64,000 nt of DNA from Marvinbryantia formatexigens DSM 14469 (GCF_025148285.1 NZ_CP102268.1:2025001-2089000), one strand, 5' to 3'. Positions 47,458 through 55,938 are shown, counted from the first letter of the stretch. The notes: generated by a model not told the origin, from the sequence alone. Numbers and translations are program-made.

Positions 47458-47903
47458 GGATCTTAGTGGATGCGGATGCCTGCCCGGTGGTAAAAATTGT
47501 AGAACATACGGCTGAAAAATATCGGATTCCGGTAGTTCTTCTGTGCGATACGAATCACGTCCTGCAGTCGGACTACAGCGAGGTGCTGACAGTAGGGGTA
47601 GGGGCTGATGCGGTAGATTTTAAGCTGGTAAGTATCTGCCAGAAAGGAGATATTGTTGTGACGCAGGATTACGGTGTGGCAGCTATGATTTTGGGAAAGG
47701 GAGCATATGGAATCCATCAGAGCGGCAGATGGTATACGGATGAAAATATTGATCAGATGCTTATGGAGAGACATTTTGCGAAAAAAGCCAGAAATGCGAA
47801 AAAGAGGAATCATATCAAAGGACCGGCAAAACGGACTGTGGAAGATGATATCCGATTTGAAAAATCGCTGGAAAAGCTGATTCAAAAATGCCGTAGAGAG
47901 TAG
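47454..47903 (+). CDS. YaiI/YqxD family protein (DUF188)
   Basis: A 149-residue member of the DUF188 family, a PIN-like fold of unknown substrate. It shows MRILVDADACPVVKIVEHTAEKY, VGADAVDFKLVSICQKGDIVVTQDYGVAAMIL and the C-terminal HIKGPAKRTVEDDIRFEKSLEKLI. The conserved aspartates (DADACP, DFK, TQDYG) are present. It overlaps the YjbR fragment by 4 bp, and AGGAG precedes the ATG. Confidence 0.92.
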   Translation: MRILVDADACPVVKIVEHTAEKYRIPVVLLCDTNHVLQSDYSEVLTVGVGADAVDFKLVSICQKGDIVVTQDYGVAAMILGKGAYGIHQSGRWYTDENIDQMLMERHFAKKARNAKKRNHIKGPAKRTVEDDIRFEKSLEKLIQKCRRE

Positions 47904-47937
47904 TCTGGAGAAAGAAAACAGGAACTATGATGTGCCA

Positions 47938-48113
47938 TTACCGGAAATGCAGAATCCTATGCAAAGTATCATGTTTGTAATAGACTTCATGCAGGAGGTG
48001 TTGACAGGACGGATCTGCTGTGTCTTCCTCTTTCATGTTTTCAAAAACATGATTTACCAGCGCTTCCTGCCCGGTACTGACGTAGGCAACCTCATACATT
48101 TCATCATTGGCAA
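47938..48113 (-). pseudogene. Unidentified reverse-strand gene fragment
   Basis: The reverse strand reads FANDEMYEVAYVSTGQEALVNHVFENMK and ends HDTLHRILHFR before a stop. Composition and codon use look like a protein, but no start or SD is visible, and upstream it is cut off by the acetyltransferase gene. I do not recognise the family. It is probably the tail of a lost gene. Confidence 0.3.
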
Positions 48114-48124
48114 AGGAGAAAAAA

Positions 48125-48616
48125 ATGATACGACCTTTAGAAAAAAAGGATATTAAAACAGTCTGTAACATTGTAAATGATAATTGGAAGAATGTTTATA
48201 CAGGGATTGTAAACCCATTTTTGCTAAGTGAGGAAGGATGTGCGGAAAGAATACGTCAGCTGGAATCAGATTTTTCTACCCATAGGTTATCAGAATATGT
48301 GTGGGAGGAGGATAGTAATGTGGAGGCACTGCTATCCATAGGAGATACCATAGATACGGATATAACAGGTGCATTTGAGATTTGGCGTGTTTATGTTTCT
48401 GCTAAATTTCAAGGAAAAGGAATTGGAAGATTATTACTTGATTTTGCACAGCAAAAGGCAAAAGAGCAAGGGTATAAAAGAATAGTAATATGGGCATTCA
48501 AAGATAATTATCGGGCTGTTTCTTTTTATCAAAAGAATGGGTATTGTATTGATAAAGAGGAATATTTAGGAGAGCCTTATTTTGCAATAGGAGTACGTTT
48601 AAAGAAAGAAATTTGA
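48125..48616 (+). CDS. GNAT family N-acetyltransferase
   Basis: A 163-residue acetyl-CoA-dependent acetyltransferase of unknown substrate. It starts MIRPLEKKDIKTVCNIVNDNW and has the acetyl-CoA loop FQGKGIGRLLLDFAQQKAKEQG followed by the beta5-helix segment VIWAFKDNYRAVSFYQKNGYC. GGAG lies 6 nt before this ATG; an in-frame TTG at 48107 is less likely. Confidence 0.88.
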   Translation: MIRPLEKKDIKTVCNIVNDNWKNVYTGIVNPFLLSEEGCAERIRQLESDFSTHRLSEYVWEEDSNVEALLSIGDTIDTDITGAFEIWRVYVSAKFQGKGIGRLLLDFAQQKAKEQGYKRIVIWAFKDNYRAVSFYQKNGYCIDKEEYLGEPYFAIGVRLKKEI

Positions 48617-48620
48617 AAGG

Positions 48621-48771
48621 TGCCGCATCTGCTGACAGCGGAACGCAGGAAGAAAAGACAACCGAAACGGCACAATCTGACCAGGAAATTCTTGTCCCAT
48701 TTTTGCTATGTGCGATATTGATTTTTATTTTGGCATTGACAGTGGCGGTAACACGCTTTGGAAAAAAGTAA
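48621..48771 (+). pseudogene. Tail of a second integrase gene fused to a hydrophobic segment
   Basis: 48621-48692 matches 44731-44805 (the C-terminal codons of the integrase) with only scattered differences: ASADSGTQEEKTTETAQSDQEIL here against APADSGTQEEKTPDTAQSDQEIL there. The frame then continues as VPFLLCAILIFILALTVAV and RFGKK to a TAA at 48769, so the ghost is joined to a membrane-helix coding scrap. It marks the former end of a second related element. Confidence 0.75.
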
Positions 48772-48884
48772 TGCTTTTTGAGCATAATCAAGATGCAAAA
48801 ATTAAGTATTTGATATAACATGTTACCTTGTTTATAATGCAGGTGTAGGAAAAGTGCAGCACACTTTCTCTACACCTGTATTTT
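48766..48884 (+). repeat. Promoter-hairpin cassette, copy A (before the C39 peptidase gene)
   Basis: About 119 bp nearly identical to 49704-49826. It contains ATGCT/AGCAT, a promoter TTGATA (48810-48815) - 17 bp - TATAAT (48833-48838), and starting only 2 nt later a hairpin AGGTGTAG (48841-48848) with CTACACCT (48870-48877) followed by a T-rich run. Transcription would start at or in the hairpin, making an RNA of about 40-45 nt or an attenuated leader for the peptidase gene. Confidence 0.75.
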
Positions 48885-48906
48885 AATTTACCATGCAGAG
48901 GTAGTA

Positions 48907-49671
48907 ATGATGAAAATGTATTTGAAAAAAAGTGTTGTATGGATGCTGTTAAGCCTTATAGGAATTATTTTTGCAGGCAATAGTGAGCGCGCAGAAATAG
49001 AATATGCGGAATCACAGGCTGATAATCTTATTTTGACAAAAGCGGAATATCCGGCATCTTATGAAATTGAAAACTTTCCAGTTTTATATCAAATGCCGGA
49101 GCTGCCGACAGGATGTGAAATTACTGCTTTGACGATGCTGTTAAATTATTATGGTTTGCCGGCTGAGAAGGTGGAAATGGCAACCGGGTATCTTCCCACT
49201 TTATTGTCGGCGGAAACTTATGTTGGAGAAGACGGGAAGATGTATGGAAATGATATGAATCAATATTTTATTGGGAATCCGACAACCCAGAATGGTATCA
49301 TATGCGGGACGGGAGCGATTATTACAGCGGCAAATGATTTTCTTCTGGATTATGGAAGCACGCTTAGAGCTACAGATCAAACCGGTACTGCAGTGGAAGA
49401 ATTATATCACATGGTAAGCAGAGGTATACCGGTGATGGTATGGTGTACTATTGGAATGGAGAACAGAAGCCCTGTGCAGGGCTGGTATACAGAAAATGGT
49501 ACATATGTAGACTGGAGCAGAAATGATCACGGGGCAGTATTAATTGGTTATACTTCCGATACGGTAAAAATTGCTGACCCTATTTCCGGAATTGTAGAGT
49601 ATGACCGGAAACAGTTTGAATCTGTTTTTGCTTCACGTAAAGGGCAGTGTGTTATTTTGGAAGAAAAATAG
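48907..49671 (+). CDS. Secreted C39-family (papain-like) cysteine peptidase
   Basis: The 254-residue protein has an N-terminal signal or anchor (VVWMLLSLIGIIFAGN) and a Peptidase_C39_2-type domain. The catalytic Cys lies in ELPTGCEITALTMLLNYYG, the His in RNDHGAVLIGYT, and the following Asp in IADPISG. Such proteins act outside the cell on peptides or cell-wall-linked substrates; no substrate can be read here. It is flanked on both sides by copies of the promoter-hairpin cassette. Two adjacent ATGs (48907, 48910) are possible, with GAGG upstream. Confidence 0.82.
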   Translation: MMKMYLKKSVVWMLLSLIGIIFAGNSERAEIEYAESQADNLILTKAEYPASYEIENFPVLYQMPELPTGCEITALTMLLNYYGLPAEKVEMATGYLPTLLSAETYVGEDGKMYGNDMNQYFIGNPTTQNGIICGTGAIITAANDFLLDYGSTLRATDQTGTAVEELYHMVSRGIPVMVWCTIGMENRSPVQGWYTENGTYVDWSRNDHGAVLIGYTSDTVKIADPISGIVEYDRKQFESVFASRKGQCVILEEK

Positions 49672-49703
49672 GCGGTAGAGATATGCTGTTGCTTATAAAA
49701 TAG

Positions 49704-49826
49704 AAGTAATGCTTTTTGAGCATAATAGGTGCACATAAACTAAGTATTTGATATAACCTGTTGCCCCGTTTATAATGTAGGTGTAGAAAAAAAGTGCATT
49801 GCACTTTTCCTCTACACCTATATTTT
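49704..49826 (+). repeat. Promoter-hairpin cassette, copy B (after the C39 peptidase gene)
   Basis: Second copy of the unit at 48766. It keeps TTGATA (49748-49753) - 17 bp - TATAAT (49771-49776), and the hairpin AGGTGTAG (49779-49786) / CTACACCT (49812-49819) followed by TATATTTTTT. The hairpin loops differ but base pairing is preserved by paired changes (AAAAAAAGTGCA/TGCACTTTT), so the structure looks conserved. Confidence 0.75.
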
Positions 49827-49880
49827 TTAGATAACGGAAAGCTGCAGAATTCGTTTTTTATAGGTATAAGGAGACTGGAA

Positions 49881-49940
49881 ATGGAGCTGGAGAAAATAAC
49901 AAAGCAGTTGGAAAATAATGGAAATACGAGGAGGATTTAA
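49881..49940 (+). CDS. Possible leader peptide upstream of the alcohol dehydrogenase gene
   Basis: A 19-codon ORF (MELEKITKQLENNGNTRRI) with a good SD (GGAG, 7 nt). Its last codons contain the SD of the dehydrogenase gene that starts 2 bp later. It could be a coupling leader or the stub of a lost gene. No family is recognisable. Confidence 0.3.
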   Translation: MELEKITKQLENNGNTRRI

Positions 49941-49942
49941 GA

Positions 49943-51115
49943 ATGAGTTACCAATTTTTTGTTCCTACCCGCACCGTGTTTGGTGCCGGAAAATTAAACG
50001 AACTGCATACCCAGACAATGCCAGGAAGAAAGGCAATGGTTGTGATTTCCAATGGGAAATCCATGAAAGAAAGCGGAACGCTTTACAGAGTATTAAAGGA
50101 ACTGGCCTATGCAGGCGTGGAGACGGTGGTGTTCGACCATGTACAGGCGAATCCCCTTCGTTCCACTGTTATGGATGGAGCGGCTTTTGCGAAAACAAAT
50201 GGCTGTGACTTTATCGTTGCCCTGGGCGGCGGCAGCGTGATGGATGCATCGAAGGCAATAGCTGCAATGGCGACAAATGAAGGCGATATTTGGGATTACA
50301 TGAACGGCGGCACTGGCGGAGGGAAAACTCTTACAGAAAAAGCATTGCCGGTAATCTGCATTACAACGACAGCCGGAACCGGCTCCGAAGCAGATCAGTG
50401 GGGCGTGATCACCAATGACGAAACCAATGAGAAGATTGGATTTGGCGGTTATGACTGCCTGTTCCCGATATTGTCTATCGTTGACCCGGAGCTGATGGTT
50501 TCGGTTCCGCCGAAATTTACGGCATATCAGGGATTTGACGCACTGTTCCACAGTACGGAGTGTTATATTTCCAAGGCGCATAACCGCATGGGCGATATGC
50601 TGGCCCTGACCGCCATTGAAAATATCGGAAAGTATCTTGTCCGGGCCGTAAAGGATGGAAATGATCTGGAAGCCCGTGAAGGCGTGGCCTTTGCGAATAA
50701 TCTGTCCGGGCAGGTGATGACCGTGAGCTGCTGCACAAGTGAACATTCTATGGAACACGCTATGAGCGCTTATCACCAGGAGTTGCCTCATGGGGCAGGT
50801 CTGATCATGATTTCAGAAGCATACTACCAGCATTTTGTGGACTGCCATGCCTGTGATGAACGGTTTATTACGATGGCGAAGGCGCTGGGAAAAGAGGACG
50901 CCTCCTGCGCGCAGGATTTTGTGGATCTGCTGGTACAGCTTCAGAAAGACTGCGGTGTGGCAGACCTTAAAATGTCTGATTTTGGGATTCAGAAGGAGGA
51001 ACTTGACAGGCTGGCGGAAAATGCCCGTGAGACAATGGGAGGTTTGTTTATGGCTGATCCGGCTACGCTGTCCCATGAGGAATGCGTGGCAATTTATCAG
51101 AAGTCTTATAAATAA
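49943..51115 (+). CDS. Iron-containing (type III) alcohol dehydrogenase
   Basis: NAD(P)H-dependent reductase of aldehydes to alcohols, cytoplasmic. The 390-residue protein starts MSYQFFVPTRTVFGAGKLNEL and has the GGGSVMDASKAIA nucleotide-binding loop, ITTTAGTGSEADQWGVI, and metal ligands including the Asp/His in GFDALFHSTE and the His pair near SEHSMEHAMSAYHQELPHGAGL. Substrate is unknown; butanol- and propanediol-type dehydrogenases share this layout. It leads a cluster with a cupin, a truncated decarboxylase and a flavodoxin. Confidence 0.92.
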   Translation: MSYQFFVPTRTVFGAGKLNELHTQTMPGRKAMVVISNGKSMKESGTLYRVLKELAYAGVETVVFDHVQANPLRSTVMDGAAFAKTNGCDFIVALGGGSVMDASKAIAAMATNEGDIWDYMNGGTGGGKTLTEKALPVICITTTAGTGSEADQWGVITNDETNEKIGFGGYDCLFPILSIVDPELMVSVPPKFTAYQGFDALFHSTECYISKAHNRMGDMLALTAIENIGKYLVRAVKDGNDLEAREGVAFANNLSGQVMTVSCCTSEHSMEHAMSAYHQELPHGAGLIMISEAYYQHFVDCHACDERFITMAKALGKEDASCAQDFVDLLVQLQKDCGVADLKMSDFGIQKEELDRLAENARETMGGLFMADPATLSHEECVAIYQKSYK

Positions 51116-51187
51116 GAGAAATACCCTTCGGGTATACCAAAATGGCTGGAAAGTACGGCCGATGAATAAGGAAAGGCGGTTTTTTAT

Positions 51188-51601
51188 ATAAACGAATTAG
51201 AACATGGAACGATTTTTGAGAAAGGTGTGCCGAATCCTTTCGGTGAATATTTCACAGGCCAGTCTTATCTGGCAATGTTGATGCAGTTAAATGGCGTCGG
51301 AGTTGCAAACGTGACCTTTGAGCCTGCCTGCCGGAATAACTGGCATATTCATTACGGGGAGAAGGGTGGAGGACAGATCCTGCTGGTTACCGGAGGACGC
51401 GGCTGGTATCAGGAATGGGGCAAAGAGGCGCAGGTGCTTCATGCAGGAGATGTGGTTGCCATTCCTGTGGGAGTAAAGCACTGGCATGGGGCGGCAAAGG
51501 ACAGCTGGTTTGCGCATATCGCCATAGAAGTTCCCGGTGAGAATACCTCGAATGAGTGGCTGGAGCCAGTCTCAGAGGAAGAATACAAAAAGTTGAAATA
51601 A
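51188..51601 (+). CDS. Cupin-domain protein, start codon apparently ATG changed to ATA
   Basis: A single-domain cupin of about 137 residues: INELEHGTIFEKGVPNPF, then TGQSYLAMLMQL, the metal-site motif NNWHIHYGEKGGGQILLVTGG, and AIPVGVKHWHGAA. The family start falls at an ATA codon (51188-51190) exactly 8 nt behind AAGGCGG; no ATG, GTG or TTG is available before GTG 51227, which lacks a proper SD and would cut 13 residues. Either translation starts weakly at ATA/GTG or the gene is decaying. Confidence 0.72.
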   Translation: MNELEHGTIFEKGVPNPFGEYFTGQSYLAMLMQLNGVGVANVTFEPACRNNWHIHYGEKGGGQILLVTGGRGWYQEWGKEAQVLHAGDVVAIPVGVKHWHGAAKDSWFAHIAIEVPGENTSNEWLEPVSEEEYKKLK

Positions 51602-51615
51602 AGGAGGCATTTCAG

Positions 51616-51672
51616 ATGGCAAAAGTTACAGCCGGTCATGACGAATTGGGTATAATTGTTATAAAACCATGA
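51616..51672 (+). pseudogene. Carboxymuconolactone decarboxylase family gene, 5' stub
   Basis: MAKVTAGHDELG with a perfect SD (AAGGAGG) is the typical N-terminus of a CMD-family protein; after 12 residues the frame runs into IIVIKP and stops. The rest of the gene (about 100 codons) has been deleted. Cupin-CMD-flavodoxin clusters are common in gut Clostridia, which supports the reading. Confidence 0.6.
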
Positions 51673-51700
51673 AAATATTTTGAATACGGAGGTAGACACA

Positions 51701-52486
51701 ATGAAAAAAACAATTACTTTTTTACTTTCTCTGTTTATGATTATAAGCCTTGTTGCCTGCGGGAATACGTCAGCTCAGACAGAGCAGCCTTCTGCAGAAA
51801 GTAATTCTGCCGGGAGCAGTGTGTCAGAGGAAACATCTGTACCGGCGGAATCCGAACTAGAGACCGAATCTGCACAGCCCGATGAAACGCAAGAAACAGC
51901 AGGAATAACAGAAATAGCAGAAACAACAGAAATAACAGAAATAACAGAAACAGCAGCAGATATACCTGAGTCCGGGACTGATGCTGAGACTGAGGGGACA
52001 AAGGTGCTGGTAGCCTATTTTTCTGCGACCAATACAACTGAAGGAGTAGCAGAACATATTGCAAATGGTCTGAATGCTGACCTTTACGAAATCATTCCGG
52101 AAGAGCCTTACACAGATGAGGATCTGGATTATAACGATAACAACAGCCGCAGTACACTGGAAATGAATGACACATCTTCCCGTCCGGCGATCGCTGGTTC
52201 CGTGGAGAACATGGAGCAGTATACAATCGTGTTTCTCGGTTATCCCATCTGGTGGGGAGAGGCACCGAGAATCGTCAGCACCTTTGTGGAAAGCTATGAT
52301 TTTTCCGGTAAGACCATTGTTCCTTTCTGCACTTCCGGCGGCAGCGGCATTGGCTCCAGTGCTTCCAATCTGGAACAGCTTACCAGTGGTGCTACATGGC
52401 TGGAAGGAAGACGTTTGAATGGCAGTGATTCCCAGGATATCGTTATGGAATGGGTAAACGGTCTTGGTCTGAATCTGGGAGAATAA
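51701..52486 (+). CDS. Flavodoxin-domain lipoprotein
   Basis: An extracytoplasmic FMN-binding-type protein of 261 residues. The signal peptide ends with a lipobox (SLVACGN). A Ser/Thr/Glu-rich linker follows, with short tandem repeats (ITEIAETTEITEIT, encoded by 9-bp units around 51903-51955), and then a flavodoxin-like domain from about residue 100: VLVAYFSATNTTEGVAEHI (phosphate loop), FLGYPIWWGEAPRI and FCTSGGSGIGSS. It probably works in extracellular or membrane-linked electron transfer with the next gene. GGAGG precedes the ATG; the TTG at 51680 is not needed. Confidence 0.88.
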   Translation: MKKTITFLLSLFMIISLVACGNTSAQTEQPSAESNSAGSSVSEETSVPAESELETESAQPDETQETAGITEIAETTEITEITETAADIPESGTDAETEGTKVLVAYFSATNTTEGVAEHIANGLNADLYEIIPEEPYTDEDLDYNDNNSRSTLEMNDTSSRPAIAGSVENMEQYTIVFLGYPIWWGEAPRIVSTFVESYDFSGKTIVPFCTSGGSGIGSSASNLEQLTSGATWLEGRRLNGSDSQDIVMEWVNGLGLNLGE

Positions 52487-52531
52487 TTGAAAGAAGATTT
52501 CAAGGAGGCGATGGGAAAGGGTGAATAACTC

Positions 52532-53377
52532 ATGAAACCAAAAATGAAAATCAAGATGGAAATTGACCTCCTGATGACAGTGCTGCTGCTCTGTCTGATG
52601 GCATATCAAATCACCGGAGAGGCGCTTCATGAGTGGTTTGGCGCCGGGATGCTGCTCCTGTTTATCGCGCACAACATCCTTAACATCCGGTGGTATGGCA
52701 ATCTGTTCAGGGGAAAATATAAGCCGCTGCGCATGGTGCAGACAATTGTTAATTTCAGTGCGCTCATTTCCATGCTCTGTCTTGGATACAGCGGAATCGT
52801 CATGTCCCGCCATGTGTTTGCAGCGCTTCCCATAAGCGGGCCGATGGCGACGGCGAGAAGTATGCACATGGCAGCCGCCTATTGGGGGTTTGTGCTGATG
52901 AGCATTCATTTGGGGATGCACTGGGGAATGATCGTGGGAATGTTTAAGAGGCTCCTAAAAGGAAGAAAAATGACGGCTGCCGCCCGGTGGGGGTTACGGC
53001 TGGCAGCCGCCGCAATCGCCGGATATGGGTTGTTCTGCTTTATCCAAAAGGATATTGTTTCTTATATGTTCCTGAAAAATCAGTTTGTGTTCTTTGATTT
53101 TGAACAGGGTGTGATATCCGTGTTTGCGCAGTATATTGCGATGATGGGATTCTGGATTTTTGTCAGCTATTATATAATCCGGGGAATCGGGAAGATTTTC
53201 GGCAAACACTCGAAAGGAAGGGAGAAGATCCATAAAACTTTTTATCGTTATCGAAAGAAATGCAATGAGGGTATTGGAAAAAGCACAAACAATTTTGGGT
53301 GTTATGTGGTGAAAAATAGAATGATGTGGTATACTTATTATAAACAAAGAAATGAGGATAAAAGTTTTGAAATTTGA
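52532..53377 (+). CDS. DUF4405 membrane protein (cytochrome b-like)
   Basis: Four-helix membrane protein in the DUF4405 group, related in layout to haem-binding cytochrome b domains. The 281 residues contain conserved membrane histidines (GEALHEWFGAGMLLLFIAHNILN, MHMAAAYWGFVLMSIHLGMHWGM) that could bind haem. It follows the flavodoxin lipoprotein, so an electron-transfer pair is plausible. The last ~50 residues are Lys/Arg/Asn-rich and overlap the brnT start, so the original stop may have been lost. SD is weak. Confidence 0.75.
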   Translation: MKPKMKIKMEIDLLMTVLLLCLMAYQITGEALHEWFGAGMLLLFIAHNILNIRWYGNLFRGKYKPLRMVQTIVNFSALISMLCLGYSGIVMSRHVFAALPISGPMATARSMHMAAAYWGFVLMSIHLGMHWGMIVGMFKRLLKGRKMTAAARWGLRLAAAAIAGYGLFCFIQKDIVSYMFLKNQFVFFDFEQGVISVFAQYIAMMGFWIFVSYYIIRGIGKIFGKHSKGREKIHKTFYRYRKKCNEGIGKSTNNFGCYVVKNRMMWYTYYKQRNEDKSFEI

Positions 53378-53645
53378 ATGGGATGAGGAAAAGAATCTGA
53401 TAAACCAAAAGAAACATAAAATTTCATTTGAAACAGCTGCGTATGTGTTCGAGGATGAAAATTATATAGAAATGTATGATTTTGAACATAGTATAGACGA
53501 GGACAGATATATAGCTATAGGTCGTGTTGGGGATGTGTTGTTTGTAGTATTTACAGAAAGAAAAGAAAATATTAGATTGATATCCGCCAGACTGGCGACA
53601 GAATCAGAAAGGAGACTTTATTATGACCAAGACATTCATTATTAA
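53352..53645 (+). CDS. brnT: BrnT-family toxin
   Basis: Ribonuclease-type toxin of a type II toxin-antitoxin pair. The 97 residues contain the family core KFEWDEEKNLINQKKHKISFETAAYVFED, DRYIAIGRVGDVLFVVFTER and RLISARLATESERRLYY. The start could also be TTG at 53367 (MKFEWDE...), which has an AGGA 8 nt upstream and matches the usual BrnT N-terminus. It overlaps the antitoxin gene by 23 bp. Confidence 0.88.
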   Translation: MRIKVLKFEWDEEKNLINQKKHKISFETAAYVFEDENYIEMYDFEHSIDEDRYIAIGRVGDVLFVVFTERKENIRLISARLATESERRLYYDQDIHY

Positions 53646-53802
53646 TAAGGGTCAGAAACCTACAGAAGAACAGTTGCAGGAAATAAGGGAAGCCCAAAAA
53701 CATCCGATTGTATTTGATGAAGATTCTCCTGAATTGTCACCTGCAATGTATAAAGCTTTTAAAAGTTCTGTTATACAAAGAAATAGAAAGAAAAATGCTT
53801 AG
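53623..53802 (+). CDS. Antitoxin partner of BrnT
   Basis: A 59-residue protein, MTKTFIINKGQKPTEEQLQEIREAQKHPIVFDEDSPELSPAMYKAF..., of the type encoded behind brnT in Firmicutes. It has no clear ribbon-helix-helix, but the FDEDSPELSP segment is characteristic. GGAG lies 8 nt before the ATG inside brnT. Confidence 0.75.
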   Translation: MTKTFIINKGQKPTEEQLQEIREAQKHPIVFDEDSPELSPAMYKAFKSSVIQRNRKKNA

Positions 53803-54160
53803 GATACAGATATGCACCAGCAATCACCATTTTATACAAGACTGATAAGAGATTTACATGGGGTTGTGCGTGTTTGCAAATGTGACTAATGTCCTTTTCA
53901 GGCAATCTTCTAATTGCTCTTTTTTTATTTTCTTATCCTCCTTATCGGGAGTGACAATTTAAAATAATTTTCAAATAACTATTGATATTTTCTTTAAATT
54001 GTGCGGCACATTTTATAATTGTTCACAATCATAAAATGTGCCCTTGTAATTACTCTGGTATAAGTTGAATTTTCTTAACTTATCATCGAGTTTCCGAGAC
54101 TACTCGTTCTGCCTCCTTTACAGATTTCACTTCCGACCGATTGCTCCCATCAGATGTGAG
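53803..54160. other. Intergenic region with a 12-bp perfect hairpin and a repeated segment
   Basis: No gene is visible. GGCACATTTTAT (54005-54016) pairs perfectly with ATAAAATGTGCC (54031-54042). Behind it, 54055-54106 is about 75-80% identical to 55939-55990 (see that entry). Confidence 0.6.
54055..54106 (+). repeat. 52-bp direct repeat, copy 1
   Basis: CTGGTATAAG, ATTTT, and TCATCGAGTTT followed by CGA and ACTC blocks recur in the same order and spacing at 55939-55990. Both copies are intergenic. Between them lie the Rpn pseudogene and the HTH remnant, so the repeats may be the footprint of an insertion. Confidence 0.5.
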
Positions 54161-55020
54161 TCACAGACTGCCCATCAATTCTTTGATTACTGCAGGCTCC
54201 TCCTCCAGCGCTTCTGCAATTTCTTCTATCGTCATTCCCTTGCCCAGCTTTTTCTGAATCTGTGAAAGCAGCTTACTTCTTTCTCCTTCCTCTCGACCTT
54301 CCTCTTTGATCTGCCTGTCACGTTCTTCCATTTTCATGTAAGTCACTCCCATCTGCTCATTCGCCTTAATCTGTTCTACAATCCTATGCAGATGCAAAAG
54401 CCGTTCATCACAATCCTCCGGCACATTCTTGGGGCTGCTGTTCTCTACATAATGCAGAAAATCCACCAAAGGCTGTTCTACTTCACTGTCATTTTCCCCC
54501 TTCGTATTCAGGATTATCTTTGTGCATTCATCACCCAGCTCAAGCCCTGAAACCTCGCGGCATGTATTACAGAATGTATACCGGTACTTTTTCTTCCGGT
54601 ACTGATCAAAGCCACAAATGACCACAATATATGTTGGTTTCAGATTGTCAAAGCCTTCCTCACCGCTTTTAATAATGGTGCGTCCAACAGCGCCTGATAG
54701 TACCGGGTCCGCTTTGGAATATTCCCACGGTTTCTTTTCTGCATCTCAACGTCAAAAATCTTCCCTTCCACGTCTTCCACATAAAAGTCCATACGGATGC
54801 CGCGCTTCCCCGGAAGGTTATGTACTACCTTTTGGCCTTCTTTCCATTGGATCTCTTTTATCCGAATCCCCAGCGACAGCTCAATAATAATTCTGCAGGC
54901 ATCCAAATTCACCGTTGTCACATCAAACAGGAAATCATCCATCAGATTCATTTTCTGCAGCGGCTCAAGAAGCTCATTTTTTTCTGACATCTGTATATTC
55001 AATTTTTCGTTTTCTTCCAT
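54161..55020 (-). pseudogene. Rpn family nuclease/putative transposase, frameshifted
   Basis: A PD-(D/E)XK-type protein of the Rpn/PDDEXK transposase group, broken by one missing base. The first part (54640-55020) reads LQKMNLMDDFLFDVTTVNLDACRIIIELSLG, GIRMDFYVEDVEGKIFDVEMQ and RTRYYQALLDAPLLK. After an A-run at 54667-54670 the frame shifts. Adding one A restores SGEEGFDNLKPTYIVVICGFDQYRKKKYRYTF and joins the second part (54161-54625), which ends in KLGKGMTIEEIAEALEE. Acidic catalytic residues (RMDFYVED, DVEMQ) are present. Confidence 0.82.
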
Positions 55021-55110
55021 CTGGCTCCTCCTTCATTATAATAATTTATCTTCATATTTGCAACTGGGAATACTACTGAAAACTTTGACATCAAAACACC
55101 TCTGAGGTCA

Positions 55111-55149
55111 AAAAAAGTCAGGGAGTTTCTTACGCTCCCTGACTTTTTT
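55111..55149. terminator. Rho-independent terminator, bidirectional
   Basis: AAAAAAGTCAGGGAG (55111-55125) pairs with CTCCCTGACTTTTTT (55135-55149). It is 90 bp from the Rpn pseudogene start and can act on both strands. The following 350 bp up to 55506 hold no recognisable gene. Confidence 0.8.
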
Positions 55150-55506
55150 CTGTAAAAATATTGTTTGGAATGATAATACTGATTTTATAGGTATAACTAT
55201 ATACTTTCATCTTTGCAATCAGCACAATACAATGTATACGGGGTAAATGGCAAACCCGAATTAAAATGAATATTCCGCAATCAGAAATGGATTGATTCAC
55301 TCCAGTCGTCCTCATCGTATGAGGTGTCATAGTGTATGCTATTTTCTTCCATACATCCGTTAAGCATTTCTCTGTATTGTTCTGTTAAAGACAACCTTCG
55401 CCCCCCTTGGAGGACTGGCAAGCAACATGCCGCCGGACTTTTTATGACCAGACTGTCTCAGAAAGACGCGGCTGTCAATGGAAAAAATTGAAAATACTTT
55501 TAAATT

Positions 55507-55925
55507 TTGTGTAAAGAATGTATAATAACAGTGATAACCGAAAATGAAAAGGTTAATCTTTGTGACTGGACGGATCGGGTCACTCAAAATGCCCATGATC
55601 TGTTTGAGTCCGGTTATATGCGTCCTCTGCAGCTGAAATATTGTCTGGGTATAGGATTGAGCGATAACCATAACTGCATCAGATGCATCATTTCTCTGGA
55701 TCGGATAAAAGAAATTCCATATACGGATTAGGAGATTGCCCGGCTGATATTGGTGGGGCAACTCCGGCGGTCATCAGTGAACGGCTCTGTATCAGCGTGA
55801 CTACTGCCTATAAACATATCGCTAACATGTACAAAAAGATGAACGTGACAAATCGGCAGGAATTTATCGCACGCCTGTATGAAAAGCCTTCAGAACCGTC
55901 ATCGAATCAGACAGAGCTGCGGTAA
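55507..55925 (+). pseudogene. LuxR-type helix-turn-helix regulator remnant
   Basis: The final segment ISERLCISVTTAYKHIANMYKKMNVTNRQEFIARLYEK is the C-terminal LuxR/FixJ DNA-recognition helix region. The preceding part (about 55541-55730) is read in another frame as LCDWTDRVTQNAHDLFESGYMRP...LDRIKEIPYTD, followed by a stop (TAG) and then EIARLILVG, the start of the same HTH. At least one nonsense codon and one frameshift therefore separate the pieces. Confidence 0.55.
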
Positions 55926-55938
55926 CATTCCGCATATG

